The notes beneath the pieces are model-generated. The model had not been told where the DNA came from. It did not search any database and saw nothing but the letters and a program-made list of their open reading frames with translations. From positions 62,001 through 126,000 of the forward strand of contig JBCDJN010000001.1 in the NCBI GenBank assembly GCA_039414355.1: DNA of 64,000 nucleotides. Direction: 5' to 3'. Positions within the stretch are counted from its first letter, which is position 1. The number at the start of each line of letters is the position of its first letter. The stretch is from JBCCQL01 sp039414355. Lineage in GTDB: Bacteria; Planctomycetota; Planctomycetia; Pirellulales; Lacipirellulaceae. Both the position numbers and the translations under genes were made by a program. This document shows, piece by piece, positions 29,864-38,656 of the stretch.

Positions 29864-30313
29864 TTACGGGCGGCAGCCGTAGGCGCCGGTGGGGCCGATC
29901 GGCATCGGGTTCTTCGCCAGGAAGTCCCGCGGGCCCCGCGTTGTGTAGTACGGGTAAGCCACGGCGCCCACAGGCGGACCGGCGTTGAAGTTGTAGTTGC
30001 TGTCGCCGGCGCCCAGTGGCAGGCAGCTCGGTCCGCCGCCGGCGCCAAACGCGCCGCCGCCGCCGAACGGCCCACAGCCGTTGCAGCCGCCGTACCCGCC
30101 GCAGCCACCACCACCGCAGCAGCCCGCGTCTCCGCAGCATTCCCCGCCACAGCCGCAGCTTGGGCCGCATTCGCACGTGGGGCCGCAGTCGTCGCAGCCA
30201 CACGAGGGCGGCGGGCAGGTCCCGCAGCCGGCGCCGCAGCCCGGCTTCATCGATTGGCAGCCAACGCTCGAGGCCACCATCAGAGCCGCCGCAGCGGCAA
30301 GCATGAGTCGCAT
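29864..30313 (-). CDS. Cys/Gly-rich lipoprotein
   Basis: A 149-residue protein from the ATG at 30311-30313, with a GGGGGG run upstream. The lipobox is VASSVGC, so it is anchored by lipid. The mature part is about 20 Cys embedded in Gly-rich sequence (for example CGCDDCGPTCECGPSCGCGG), then a low-Cys tail (SNYNFNAGPPVGAVAYPYY). Dense Cys pairs suggest metal binding or disulfide crosslinks; it is not a recognisable metallothionein. It is transcribed toward the YIP1-like gene (convergent). Confidence 0.75.
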   Translation of the reverse strand: MRLMLAAAAALMVASSVGCQSMKPGCGAGCGTCPPPSCGCDDCGPTCECGPSCGCGGECCGDAGCCGGGGCGGYGGCNGCGPFGGGGAFGAGGGPSCLPLGAGDSNYNFNAGPPVGAVAYPYYTTRGPRDFLAKNPMPIGPTGAYGCRP

Positions 30314-30462
30314 GAGTTGGTCCCCCCCAGGATCCGCGCCGCGACGCCCCGACCCGCGCACCGTGGCGGGCGCCGGACGCTGGCGCGGCAATTCTCTGTT
30401 GGGGAGGTATCGGCGTTACAATCGGCAGGATTGAACCTTTCGCCACAACCGGGTGCGCCACC

Positions 30463-30771
30463 ATGTCTGCCCGCAAGCTGCCGTCGCTCCGCAAGCCCGA
30501 GCCCGTCGACGAGACGCCGGCAGGCGAAGGAGCTAGCGAGCCCGCGGAAGTGCCCACCGCCGCCCCACCGCCGACCGGGGGCTACCGGTTCGACCTGCGG
30601 ATGATCTTCCTGCTGATGTTCATCGCCTGCGTCGCCGCGGCGGGCTGGGGCGGCATGACGCGCAAAGTGGATCACGAGTACTACGTGATCTTCGCCACCG
30701 CCGCGCCGGTGGCGGTGCTAGCGGTCGTTGGCCTGCTGCACCATATCGCCAAGATGCGGCGAAGGAAGTAG
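30463..30771 (+). CDS. Small membrane protein, two predicted transmembrane helices
   Basis: A 102-residue protein. The N-terminal 40 residues are polar and Pro/Glu-rich, then FDLRMIFLLMFIACVAAAGW and FATAAPVAVLAVVGLLHHIA form two hydrophobic helices, ending in a basic KMRRRK. The combination RFDLRMIFLLM is a pattern seen in short planctomycete membrane proteins. I do not recognise a function. It lies just upstream of a word repeat and the ABC exporter. Confidence 0.65.
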   Translation: MSARKLPSLRKPEPVDETPAGEGASEPAEVPTAAPPPTGGYRFDLRMIFLLMFIACVAAAGWGGMTRKVDHEYYVIFATAAPVAVLAVVGLLHHIAKMRRRK

Positions 30772-30792
30772 GCGGTGGGCGGTGGGCGGTGG
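30771..30792. repeat. Short tandem repeat GGCGGTG x3
   Basis: Three copies of a 7-nt unit (22 nt) start at the stop codon of the small membrane protein gene. No complementary arm was found, unlike the four inverted repeats elsewhere in the window. Confidence 0.6.
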
Positions 30793-30944
30793 CCAGAAGC
30801 CTCCTCCAGCGTCTCTTGGCCGGCTGCGACGCTCCTGCTACAAGTCGCCGCGCGGCCCGGGCTTCGGTCCGGCCCTCGCTAGCAGAGACTCTCGACGGCG
30901 TCGTCCCCTTCGAAACCCCAGCGCCGAAGCCTGAGCATCAACGA

Positions 30945-32948
30945 ATGAGCAACTTCGCCCGCGCCTTGCGGCTCGCCCTCCGCCAACGCCTCGGCGTGGC
31001 GGCGTGCGTGTTTACGTCGCTGATGATCGCCGTCTTGTGGGCCGGAAACCTGGTGGCGGTGTGGCCGATTGTCGACGCGGTGATGCAGGACCAGTCGGTC
31101 CCCGAGTGGATCGACAAGATGATCGCCGAAGACCACGCGGCGATCGCCGAGCTGGAAGTGACCATAGCGCAGCTCGAGGTGCAGCTTGCCGATGGGCCGG
31201 CGCAAGACAAGCTTCTCGGGCTGCAGCAGGAGCTATCCGAAGCCGAGGACGACCTGCAGGCGTACACCTGGCAGGTGAGCTGCCGCGAATGGGTCGAACC
31301 CTACGCCGACCGCTGGCTGCCGAGCACGCCGTTCCAGACGCTGCTTTGTGTCTGCGCGTTTGTAGTCTTCGGAACGCTGACCAAGAGCTTCTTCCGCGTA
31401 GCGAACGTGCTGGCCGTGACGCGGGTGAGCGCGCTGACGACCCTGGAACTCCGCAACGAGTACTACCGCAAGGTGCTGCGGCTCGACCTGGCCGCGTTCG
31501 GCGGGACCGGGCGGGGCGACATCATGAACCGCTGCACCACGGACCTCGGCGCGTTGGCCGGCGGCATCCAATCTGTGTTTGGCGCCGCCACGCGTGAACC
31601 GCTCAAGATGATCGCCTGCACGGCGGGCGCGGCGTACTTCAGCTGGCGGCTGCTGCTGCTGACCATCGTCATGGTGCCGCTGGCGGTCTTTGTGATCCGC
31701 TGGCTCGCGCGGGCCATCAAGCGGGCGAACCGCCGGGCGCTCGAGGAGCTGTCGTCCATCTTGGAGACGCTCAGCGAGACGCTCTCCAGCATCCAGCTCA
31801 TCAAGGCCTTCACCATGGAGCCGGCCGAGCGGGCGCGGTTCAACGCCTCGGCCAAGACGCTCTACTTCCGCCAACTGAAGATCGCGGTCTACGACTCGCT
31901 GATGAGCCCCGTCACGGAGACCGTGGGCGTGAGCATGGTGGTGATGGCCGCCGTAGCGGGCGGCTTCTTGGTGCTGCACGAACAGACGCACCTTCTGGGC
32001 TTCATCCGAATCAGCGACACGCCGCTTACGCACGGGCAGATGGCGGTGTTCTTCGCCATGCTCGCCGGCATGAGCGACCCGGCGCGCCGGCTCACGCCGC
32101 TGGTGAACGCGATTCAGAAAGCCTCAGCGTCGGCGGACCGTGTTTACGAGGTGCTGGACCGCGAGCCCACGATCGTCGATCCGCCAAAGGCGAAGACGCT
32201 GCCGGACAAGCTCACTTCAGTTCAGTTCCGCGATGTCAGCTTCCACTACGAACCCACCAAGCAGGTGCTGACCGGCGTGAACCTTGACGTGGGTCACGGC
32301 GAAACGGTCGCCATTGTCGGGCCCAATGGCTGCGGCAAGAGCACGCTGCTGAACCTGCTGCCGCGGTTCTACGACGTCTCGGAGGGCGCCGTGCTGCTGG
32401 GCGGCGTGGACTGCCGCGATGTGCGGCTGCGAGAACTCCGCCGGCGGATCGGCATTGTCTCGCAGCAGGCGGTGCTGATGAACGACACCGTGCGGGCGAA
32501 CATCGCCTACGGCACGCAGGGCGCCACGCCCGAGCAGGTGGAGCAGGCCGCCCGCAAGGCGTACGCCCACGGCTTTATCACCAGCAAGCTGACCGACGGC
32601 TACGACACGGTGGTTGGCCACGGCGGGTCGCGGCTCTCGGGCGGGCAGCGGCAGCGGATCGCCCTGGCGCGGGCCATCCTGCGCGATCCCGAGATCCTGA
32701 TCCTGGACGAAGCCACCAGCCAGATCGACCTGGAGAGCGAGCAGCTCATCCACCAAGTGCTGCGGGAGTTTGTGGTTGGCCGAACGACGCTAATCATCAC
32801 CCACCGGCCCAGCACGCTCTCTCTGGCTGACCGCGTCGTGGTGATGGACGCGGGCCGGATTGAAGACATCGGCACGCCCGAGGAGCTGCTGGACCGCTGC
32901 GACCTCTTCCGCCGCCTCTGCCACGGCGGCTACCGGGCGAGCGCCTAG
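30945..32948 (+). CDS. ABC exporter, fused permease and ATPase (MsbA/MDR type)
   Basis: About 667 residues from the ATG at 30945. A first transmembrane helix is followed by an unusually long extracytoplasmic coiled segment (about 45-115, EDHAAIAELEVTIAQLEVQL and more), then the remaining helices of a type IV exporter. The ATPase domain shows Walker A GPNGCGKST around residue 458, signature LSGGQ around 563, Walker B ILILDEAT and the H-loop IITHRPS. It would export a lipid or hydrophobic compound as a homodimer. The substrate is unknown, and the long inserted coil after the first helix is uncommon for the family. Confidence 0.93.
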   Translation: MSNFARALRLALRQRLGVAACVFTSLMIAVLWAGNLVAVWPIVDAVMQDQSVPEWIDKMIAEDHAAIAELEVTIAQLEVQLADGPAQDKLLGLQQELSEAEDDLQAYTWQVSCREWVEPYADRWLPSTPFQTLLCVCAFVVFGTLTKSFFRVANVLAVTRVSALTTLELRNEYYRKVLRLDLAAFGGTGRGDIMNRCTTDLGALAGGIQSVFGAATREPLKMIACTAGAAYFSWRLLLLTIVMVPLAVFVIRWLARAIKRANRRALEELSSILETLSETLSSIQLIKAFTMEPAERARFNASAKTLYFRQLKIAVYDSLMSPVTETVGVSMVVMAAVAGGFLVLHEQTHLLGFIRISDTPLTHGQMAVFFAMLAGMSDPARRLTPLVNAIQKASASADRVYEVLDREPTIVDPPKAKTLPDKLTSVQFRDVSFHYEPTKQVLTGVNLDVGHGETVAIVGPNGCGKSTLLNLLPRFYDVSEGAVLLGGVDCRDVRLRELRRRIGIVSQQAVLMNDTVRANIAYGTQGATPEQVEQAARKAYAHGFITSKLTDGYDTVVGHGGSRLSGGQRQRIALARAILRDPEILILDEATSQIDLESEQLIHQVLREFVVGRTTLIITHRPSTLSLADRVVVMDAGRIEDIGTPEELLDRCDLFRRLCHGGYRASA

Positions 32949-33062
32949 CAGCGGCCGACCGAGCGGAGCCGACGGGCAGATTGGTTCGCCATTTCATAGT
33001 CGGCGACCAATCGGCGGGTTAAACTGGCGGACTTGATCCCTCCGCCAACGGTTCCGCCACCT

Positions 33063-34820
33063 ATGCGCTTCTCAGTTCTCGTCTCCGCGGCCATGCTCGC
33101 CGCCGTCAGCTCGGCGGCGTTCGGTCAGTTCGACCCGCCCGCCAACTACTACAGCACCGCAACCGGAACGGGCACGACGCTCAAGAGTCAGCTGCACAAC
33201 ATCATCGATAACCACACGGTGATCGGGTACAGCAGCAACCGCGAAGAACTCCGAGACCTGGATCAAGACCCAACCGATCCCAGCCGATTCGTGTTGGTCT
33301 ACAACCGGCAGTCGCTACCCAACAGCACGTCGAACAGCAACTGGAACCGTGAGCACACCTGGCCCCGCGGCCGGGGCGTCGATTCTTCGGGGCCAGACAA
33401 CGCGGACCTGCACCAGCTCCGCTCGTCGAACATCAGCGTCAACTCCGACCGCGGCAGCCTGAACTTCGGCGGCTCGTTCGGGCAGTCGTTCGGGCAGGTT
33501 GGCAGCTTCTGGTACCCCGGGGAGGAGGACGCCGGCAACATCGCCCGGGCGCAGTTCTACATGGCGGTGCGGTACGACGGCTCCGACAGCTCGACCATCG
33601 ACCTGGAGCTCTCCACCGGCAACCCTTCGCTCTCGTCCGACAGCCTGGGCGACCTGAACAGCCTGATCGACTGGCACTTCGCCGTTCCGCCCGACACGTT
33701 TGAGCAGCGCCGGAACGACCGCGTCTTCGACCTCTACCAGGGCAACCGCAACCCGTTTGTCGACCACCCCGAGTGGGCGTGGAGCGTCATCATGGATCAG
33801 CAGAACGACACCCGGCTGGCGCTCCAAGGCGGCACGACCGCCGGCAACGGTTCGTCGAGCTTGGACTTTAACTACGGCGCCGTGCTGGTCGGCACGCCGA
33901 TGCCCGGCCCCGAGAGCGTAACCATCACCGAGACCGGCAACGACGGCACGTACTACTCGGTAACCCCCACCGGCGACGCCACGAGCAGCATCATCGGCCG
34001 GCTCAACGCCTTCCGACCCAATCGCACCGGCAGCCAAGCAATCACCGTCGGTCTGGACGCCAACACGTCGGTGGCCGGCGAGTACACGGGGACGGTCACC
34101 ATCGACAACCTCGATATCACCACCGGCGGCGGCGCCGGCCGCGGGGCAAACGACGGCGACGACACCATCGACCTTTCGCTGACGGTGCTCAACCACGCGG
34201 CGCCGTCGTTCTCGCCCTCGTCGGCAGTGACCACGCTCGACATCGACTTGGGCTCGGTCGAACTCGGCGCGAACGCTGCGTCCGCAGCGCTGACGCTGGC
34301 CAACGTCGCCAACAATCCCAGCTTCCAAGCAGCGCTCGACGTCATCGAGATTACCGGCGAAGGAGACACCGATCGCTTCGGCCTCTCGCTCACGCCCGCC
34401 ACCGGCCCGGGCGCCCTGCCGGCCGGGCTCACTCGGCAGTTCTTTGCCGGCATGCTGACTGACCAGCTCGGCGAGTTCAGCGTCACCTACACCATCGCCA
34501 CCGCCGACCAAGACCTGCCCGGCCGAGCGTTCACCGACCTGACCCTGACCCTCACTGGCGAGGTGATCCCGGCGCCACTCTCGGCCGACTTCAACAACGA
34601 CGGCGTCGTTGACACGGCGGACTACACGGTGTGGCGAGACGGCTTCTCGACCGGTGACCTTACGCTGTCCGACTACCAGGCGTGGCGGGACGAGTTCGGC
34701 ATGAGCCAGCCCGCGGCCGCAGCCGCGCCAACGCCGGAGCCGGGCAGCACGTTCCTGCTGGCGACGCTTCTGGCTGCGGGCGCCACCCTCGATAGCCGCG
34801 GAAAAAAGATGGCTCAATAG
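33063..34820 (+). CDS. Secreted endonuclease I-family nuclease with dockerin repeat and PEP-CTERM tail
   Basis: About 585 residues from the ATG at 33063, giving a signal peptide ending AAFGQ. The nuclease domain has the family core NWNREHTWPRGRGV and NADLHQLRSSNISVNSDRG, with the His and Glu/Asn that bind Mg in EndA/Vvn-type enzymes. It is followed by Ig-like beta domains (about 260-510), a dockerin-type repeat (DFNNDGVVDTADYTVWRDGF) and a PTPEPGS tail with a hydrophobic stretch and basic end. It probably degrades extracellular DNA while held at the surface. Cell-surface retention by exosortase processing is inferred from the tail. Confidence 0.9.
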   Translation: MRFSVLVSAAMLAAVSSAAFGQFDPPANYYSTATGTGTTLKSQLHNIIDNHTVIGYSSNREELRDLDQDPTDPSRFVLVYNRQSLPNSTSNSNWNREHTWPRGRGVDSSGPDNADLHQLRSSNISVNSDRGSLNFGGSFGQSFGQVGSFWYPGEEDAGNIARAQFYMAVRYDGSDSSTIDLELSTGNPSLSSDSLGDLNSLIDWHFAVPPDTFEQRRNDRVFDLYQGNRNPFVDHPEWAWSVIMDQQNDTRLALQGGTTAGNGSSSLDFNYGAVLVGTPMPGPESVTITETGNDGTYYSVTPTGDATSSIIGRLNAFRPNRTGSQAITVGLDANTSVAGEYTGTVTIDNLDITTGGGAGRGANDGDDTIDLSLTVLNHAAPSFSPSSAVTTLDIDLGSVELGANAASAALTLANVANNPSFQAALDVIEITGEGDTDRFGLSLTPATGPGALPAGLTRQFFAGMLTDQLGEFSVTYTIATADQDLPGRAFTDLTLTLTGEVIPAPLSADFNNDGVVDTADYTVWRDGFSTGDLTLSDYQAWRDEFGMSQPAAAAAPTPEPGSTFLLATLLAAGATLDSRGKKMAQ

Positions 34821-35181
34821 AAGCTGACGAGCTGACGCGAGAGCGGGGCCGTGGTGTTTTTTCTCGCCGGTTGGCGAGGGTCTTGGCCGTCTTGACCCGG
34901 GTTAGGCGCCGTGGCCAGCGCCGCGAAGAGGCCCCGCGGTCGACGGGTGCAGCGGGGCGATTTTCTTTGTAGCCCGCCGTTCGCCAAATCTCGACAACGA
35001 TTGTTCGGCCGCCGTTTTGGGCCACTCGTTTCGGTTCTTGTGCCATCTTACCGCCGACGCCCGAAGGGAATCGAATGCCGGGACTCGCGCGAAACCAACA
35101 GTGAGCGAGCGGATAACGGCGAACCAAGCGATCGAAACCGGTATCCTTCACCGCGAGCCTTCCCTGCCGCCAAGGATGTGA
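34821..35181. other. 361-nt intergenic region, nothing recognised
   Basis: The gap follows the nuclease gene and precedes the AAA+ ATPase gene on the same strand. It contains a small hairpin CTCGCC-GGTT-GGCGAG at 34863-34878 with a run of T before rather than after it, so it is not a clear terminator. No small gene, tRNA or repeat was found. Confidence 0.5.
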
Positions 35182-36630
35182 ATGAGCGCCACCGGAGTCA
35201 CACTCGGCTGCCTCGCCGCGTTCGCCGTTGGCGTGGTAGTTGCGCTGGCGGCAGTCGGACTGCGTCACCGCATGGGGCGAAATCCGCTTGCCCGGATGCT
35301 TCGGCGCCACTTCAAGCGGCTCGCCCCAGAGCAGGTAGCGACCGACCAACGCGAGTACCCCTTCCGCATGGCCGCCGACGCCTACCCGGCCTTGGCGTCC
35401 TGGCTTCAGCGGCACGGCGGTCAGCAATTGAGAGCGGTTGGCGTTCCCGTCATGCACCCCTTCATGACGGAACTGGGAATCGGAACGCTGCTGGCGCCGG
35501 CGGAGTCGGAGGAGACCCACTGCGCCAGCGCCGTTGAGTACGACGCGTTCGATGTCGGCGAGGACGCGCCGCGCCGCTGCCCGAAGCACGCGCTCTGGCT
35601 GTTCCCGGTCCGAGACACCGCGGTCGCCGTGCTGTGGACGTCGAGGCTGGAGCACACAGGCGAAGGCGTGATGCAGCGGCTGCGCATCGAGATCGCCACG
35701 GCCACGGCGGAGCTTACGCAGCAGCTCTCCGCCGAACTCTTCGCCGCGATCGACGACGCAACCCAGCGCGCCACGGCGTTCCGCGGTAAGGTGCTGTCGT
35801 TCGAACAGACCTCCACCGAGGGCGGCCAACTGGGCGTCACGTTCCATAGGCTCCGCTCCGTCGAGCGCGACGACGTTGTGCTGCCCCGCGAAACGATCCG
35901 GCTGCTGGAGCGGAACGTGCTGCGGTTCGTCGAACAGCAACCGGCGCTCCGCGCCGCCGGCATGCCGACCAAGAAGGGCCTGCTCTTCTACGGCCCGCCC
36001 GGCACCGGCAAGACGCACACCATCCACTACCTCGTCGGCGCGTTGCCCCACCACACCACGCTGCTCATCACCGCCGAGCAGGTTGGCCTGCTGACCGAGT
36101 ACCTGCAGATGGCCCGGCTGCTGCAGCCGGCGATTGTGGTGATGGAGGACGTGGACCTAGTGGCCCGCGACCGCGGCTCCTCCAGCGTGTGCGAGCAGTC
36201 CGTCTTGAACCGGCTGCTGAACGAGATGGACGGCCTGCGCGAAGACGCCGACGTGCTGTTCTTCTTGACCACCAACCGCGCCGAAGCGCTCGAAGACGCG
36301 CTCGCGTCGCGCCCGGGACGCATCGACCAGGCGATTGAGTTCCCCCTTCCCCATGACGAGGGCCGGCGCAAGCTGCTGGGGCTCTACTCGCAGTCGACCG
36401 AGGTCTCCGACGAGGTGCTCGATAACCTCGTCGCCCGCACCGAGGGCGTGACCGCGTCGTTCATCAAGGAGCTGATGCGGCGGGCGATCCAGTTCCACCT
36501 GGAGTGCCGCCGCGGCGACGAGCCGGTGTCGCTTTCGCAGAACGACGTCGACCAGGCGCTCGACGAGATGCTCTTCGCCGGCGGCCCCCTAACCCGGCGA
36601 CTCTTGGGCGGCGCGGTCGACTCCGATTGA
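35182..36630 (+). CDS. Membrane-anchored AAA+ ATPase
   Basis: A 482-residue protein with one N-terminal transmembrane helix (about 6-26) and a linker domain. The AAA+ module has Walker A GPPGTGKT around residue 271, Walker B IVVMEDVDLV and the second region of homology LTTNRAEALEDALASRPGRID. It resembles the ATPase part of FtsH or of spastin/BCS1-like proteins, but no HExxH protease domain follows; the protein ends soon after the AAA lid. It is probably an unfoldase or remodelling factor for membrane proteins. The neighbours give no hint of a client. Confidence 0.87.
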   Translation: MSATGVTLGCLAAFAVGVVVALAAVGLRHRMGRNPLARMLRRHFKRLAPEQVATDQREYPFRMAADAYPALASWLQRHGGQQLRAVGVPVMHPFMTELGIGTLLAPAESEETHCASAVEYDAFDVGEDAPRRCPKHALWLFPVRDTAVAVLWTSRLEHTGEGVMQRLRIEIATATAELTQQLSAELFAAIDDATQRATAFRGKVLSFEQTSTEGGQLGVTFHRLRSVERDDVVLPRETIRLLERNVLRFVEQQPALRAAGMPTKKGLLFYGPPGTGKTHTIHYLVGALPHHTTLLITAEQVGLLTEYLQMARLLQPAIVVMEDVDLVARDRGSSSVCEQSVLNRLLNEMDGLREDADVLFFLTTNRAEALEDALASRPGRIDQAIEFPLPHDEGRRKLLGLYSQSTEVSDEVLDNLVARTEGVTASFIKELMRRAIQFHLECRRGDEPVSLSQNDVDQALDEMLFAGGPLTRRLLGGAVDSD

Positions 36631-36655
36631 CACCGGCGACCGATTGCCGGCGTGC

Positions 36656-37525
36656 TCAGACGTTGAGCGCGTCGCCGCAGGCCGGGCAGTAGTTGGCCGT
36701 TACCGAGATGCCGGCGGCGCCGCAGCTCGCGCAGCCGCGTGTTGCGGGTTGGCCTTCGCTTACTTTCTCCGCCACCACCTGCGCGGCGAACAGGCCGGTG
36801 GGGACGATGATGATCGCGTAGCCGAAGAGCATGATCAGCGCCGCGATCGTCTTGCCCAGCGGTGTGCACGGGGCGATGTCGCCGTAGCCCACGGTGGTCA
36901 TGGTGACGATCGCCCAGTAGACGCTCGTCGGGATGTCGTCGAAGCCGCTGCCGGCGTTGGCTTCAACCAGGTACATCACCGTGCCGAGGATCACGATCGT
37001 GCAGACGATCACCGATAAGAAGACCGTGATCCGCGGCCAGGTCCGCCGCAGCGCCACGAGCAAGCCCTGCGCCTCACGCACGTGGCGGGCGAGCTTGAGC
37101 AGGCGAAAGACGCGCAGCAGCCGCAGCGTGCGGATGGTGGCCAGCGAGTCGGCGCCGGGGTAGGCGAGGCTGAGGTACGTGGGCAGCAGCGAGACCAGAT
37201 CGACCACGCCGAAGAAGCTGCCCGCGTACCGCGGCGGCTTGGCGACGCAAGCCATGCGGGCCAGGAACTCGATGCTGAACAAGATGGTGATGCCCCACTC
37301 AACGGCCTGGAAAACCGAGTGGTAGTGCTTGTCCAGCGACGGCACGCTCTCCAGCATCACCGCCGCGACGCTGATGATGATCACAACCAGCAGCGCGAAA
37401 TCGAACGCCCGGCCGGCCGCGGTTTGATGCCCGAAGATCACGCGGTGCCACGCCTGCTGCCAGGCGGCGGGGCCGGGGCCGAGGGGGTCGGTAGGAGTCG
37501 TTGGCGCGGGGCTCTCAGCGGACAT
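36656..37525 (-). CDS. Voltage-gated potassium channel-like protein with C-terminal zinc ribbon
   Basis: A 289-residue six-helix cation channel. The S4 voltage sensor reads RTLRLLRVFRLLKLARHV with regularly spaced Arg/Lys. The pore carries TMTTVGYGD around residue 212, the potassium selectivity filter. After S6 the cytoplasmic end has CASCGAAGISVTANYCPACG, a four-Cys zinc-ribbon pattern. The gene is convergent with the AAA+ ATPase. Kv-like channels with a terminal zinc ribbon are unusual but found in some bacteria; the ribbon may link gating to metal or to an assembly partner. Confidence 0.93.
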   Translation of the reverse strand: MSAESPAPTTPTDPLGPGPAAWQQAWHRVIFGHQTAAGRAFDFALLVVIIISVAAVMLESVPSLDKHYHSVFQAVEWGITILFSIEFLARMACVAKPPRYAGSFFGVVDLVSLLPTYLSLAYPGADSLATIRTLRLLRVFRLLKLARHVREAQGLLVALRRTWPRITVFLSVIVCTIVILGTVMYLVEANAGSGFDDIPTSVYWAIVTMTTVGYGDIAPCTPLGKTIAALIMLFGYAIIIVPTGLFAAQVVAEKVSEGQPATRGCASCGAAGISVTANYCPACGDALNV

Positions 37526-37629
37526 GCCGAGAGTTTACTCACCGGCGGCGATCGATGCACCGCCGGCTAGGGCATGCCGAGGGCGCGAATCGACGAGCGA
37601 TAACTTGTCGACGAGACGTTGGTCGTCGG

Positions 37630-38526
37630 CTACTTACCGCAGTAGTCGATCGACCTGGCGATCTCGCTCTTGAGGTCCTTGCGGGCCACAATGCGGTCAA
37701 TGTAGCCGTGCTCAAGCAGGAACTCGCTGGTCTGGAATCCCTCGGGCAGCTCGGTGCGGAGGGTCGCCTTGATGGTGCGCGGGCCGGCGAAGCCGATGAG
37801 CGCCTTGGGCTCGGCGAAGACCAGGTCGCCCAGCGAGGCGAAGCTGGCCGCCACGCCGCCCATGGTGGGGTTGGTGAGGACCGAGATGAACAGCCCGCCC
37901 GCCTCGTGGTACTTGGCGAGCGCGGCGGAGACCTTGGCCATCTGCATGAGCGAGAGGATTCCCTCGTGCATGCGGGCGCCGCCGCCGGAGGCGCTGACGA
38001 TGATCAGCGGCAGGTCCTCTTCGGTAGCACGCTCGATAAGCCGCGTGAGCCGCTCGCCCACGACCGATCCCATGCTGCCCATGATAAAGGCCGAGTCGGT
38101 CACGCCGAACGCCACGCGGCGCGCGCGGATCATCGCTGAGCCGGTCACCACCGCGTCCCGCAGGCCGGTGCGCTGCTGCTCGGACCGCAGCCGCTCGGCG
38201 TAGGGCTTCTTGTCGGCGAAGCCGAGCGGGTCGGTCGCGTTGAGGCCGGCGTCCCACTCTTCGAAGGTGCCATCGTCCAGCATGTGCCGGATGCGGTCGG
38301 TGGCCGAGAGGTACCGGTGGGCGCCGCACACCGGGCAGACGTTCATCAGCCGCTCGACTTCCTTGCGGAAGACGGTCTCGCCGCACTGGTCGCAACGCAG
38401 CCACAAACCGCTGGGCACGCCGCGCTTCGCACGCGGCGCGAAAGACGGATCGCCGTTTTGCGATGGCGTGGGATCGCCGCCGGCGGAAGCAGAATCGGGC
38501 GAACTGTCAGAACGGACGCTGGCCAT
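37630..38526 (-). CDS. accD: Acetyl-CoA carboxylase, carboxyltransferase subunit beta
   Basis: Makes malonyl-CoA for fatty acid synthesis together with AccA, cytoplasmic. The 298-residue length is normal. The four-Cys zinc finger is C45, C48, C64 and C67 (LRCDQCGE and NVCPVCGAH). The crotonase-like core shows SGGGARMHEGILSLMQMAKV and TNPTMGGVAASFASLGD, standard AccD motifs. A short acidic/polar N-terminal extension precedes the zinc finger. accA is not in the window. Confidence 0.97.
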   Translation of the reverse strand: MASVRSDSSPDSASAGGDPTPSQNGDPSFAPRAKRGVPSGLWLRCDQCGETVFRKEVERLMNVCPVCGAHRYLSATDRIRHMLDDGTFEEWDAGLNATDPLGFADKKPYAERLRSEQQRTGLRDAVVTGSAMIRARRVAFGVTDSAFIMGSMGSVVGERLTRLIERATEEDLPLIIVSASGGGARMHEGILSLMQMAKVSAALAKYHEAGGLFISVLTNPTMGGVAASFASLGDLVFAEPKALIGFAGPRTIKATLRTELPEGFQTSEFLLEHGYIDRIVARKDLKSEIARSIDYCGK

Positions 38527-38656
38527 AAAGGGATCGGCCGAGGATCGAGCGATTGAGACGTTAACTGCCGGCGCCGAGGCGTGCTCGGAATACGCCCCTG
38601 GAGTTTATCAAACCGAGATTCCGCCGGCCATGCCGCGGATCGCCTCGAAAAGCCGG

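Noticed and set aside
34863..34878. Rho-independent terminator after the nuclease gene
   Set aside because: The hairpin is only 6 bp and the T-run lies before it rather than after it on the plus strand.
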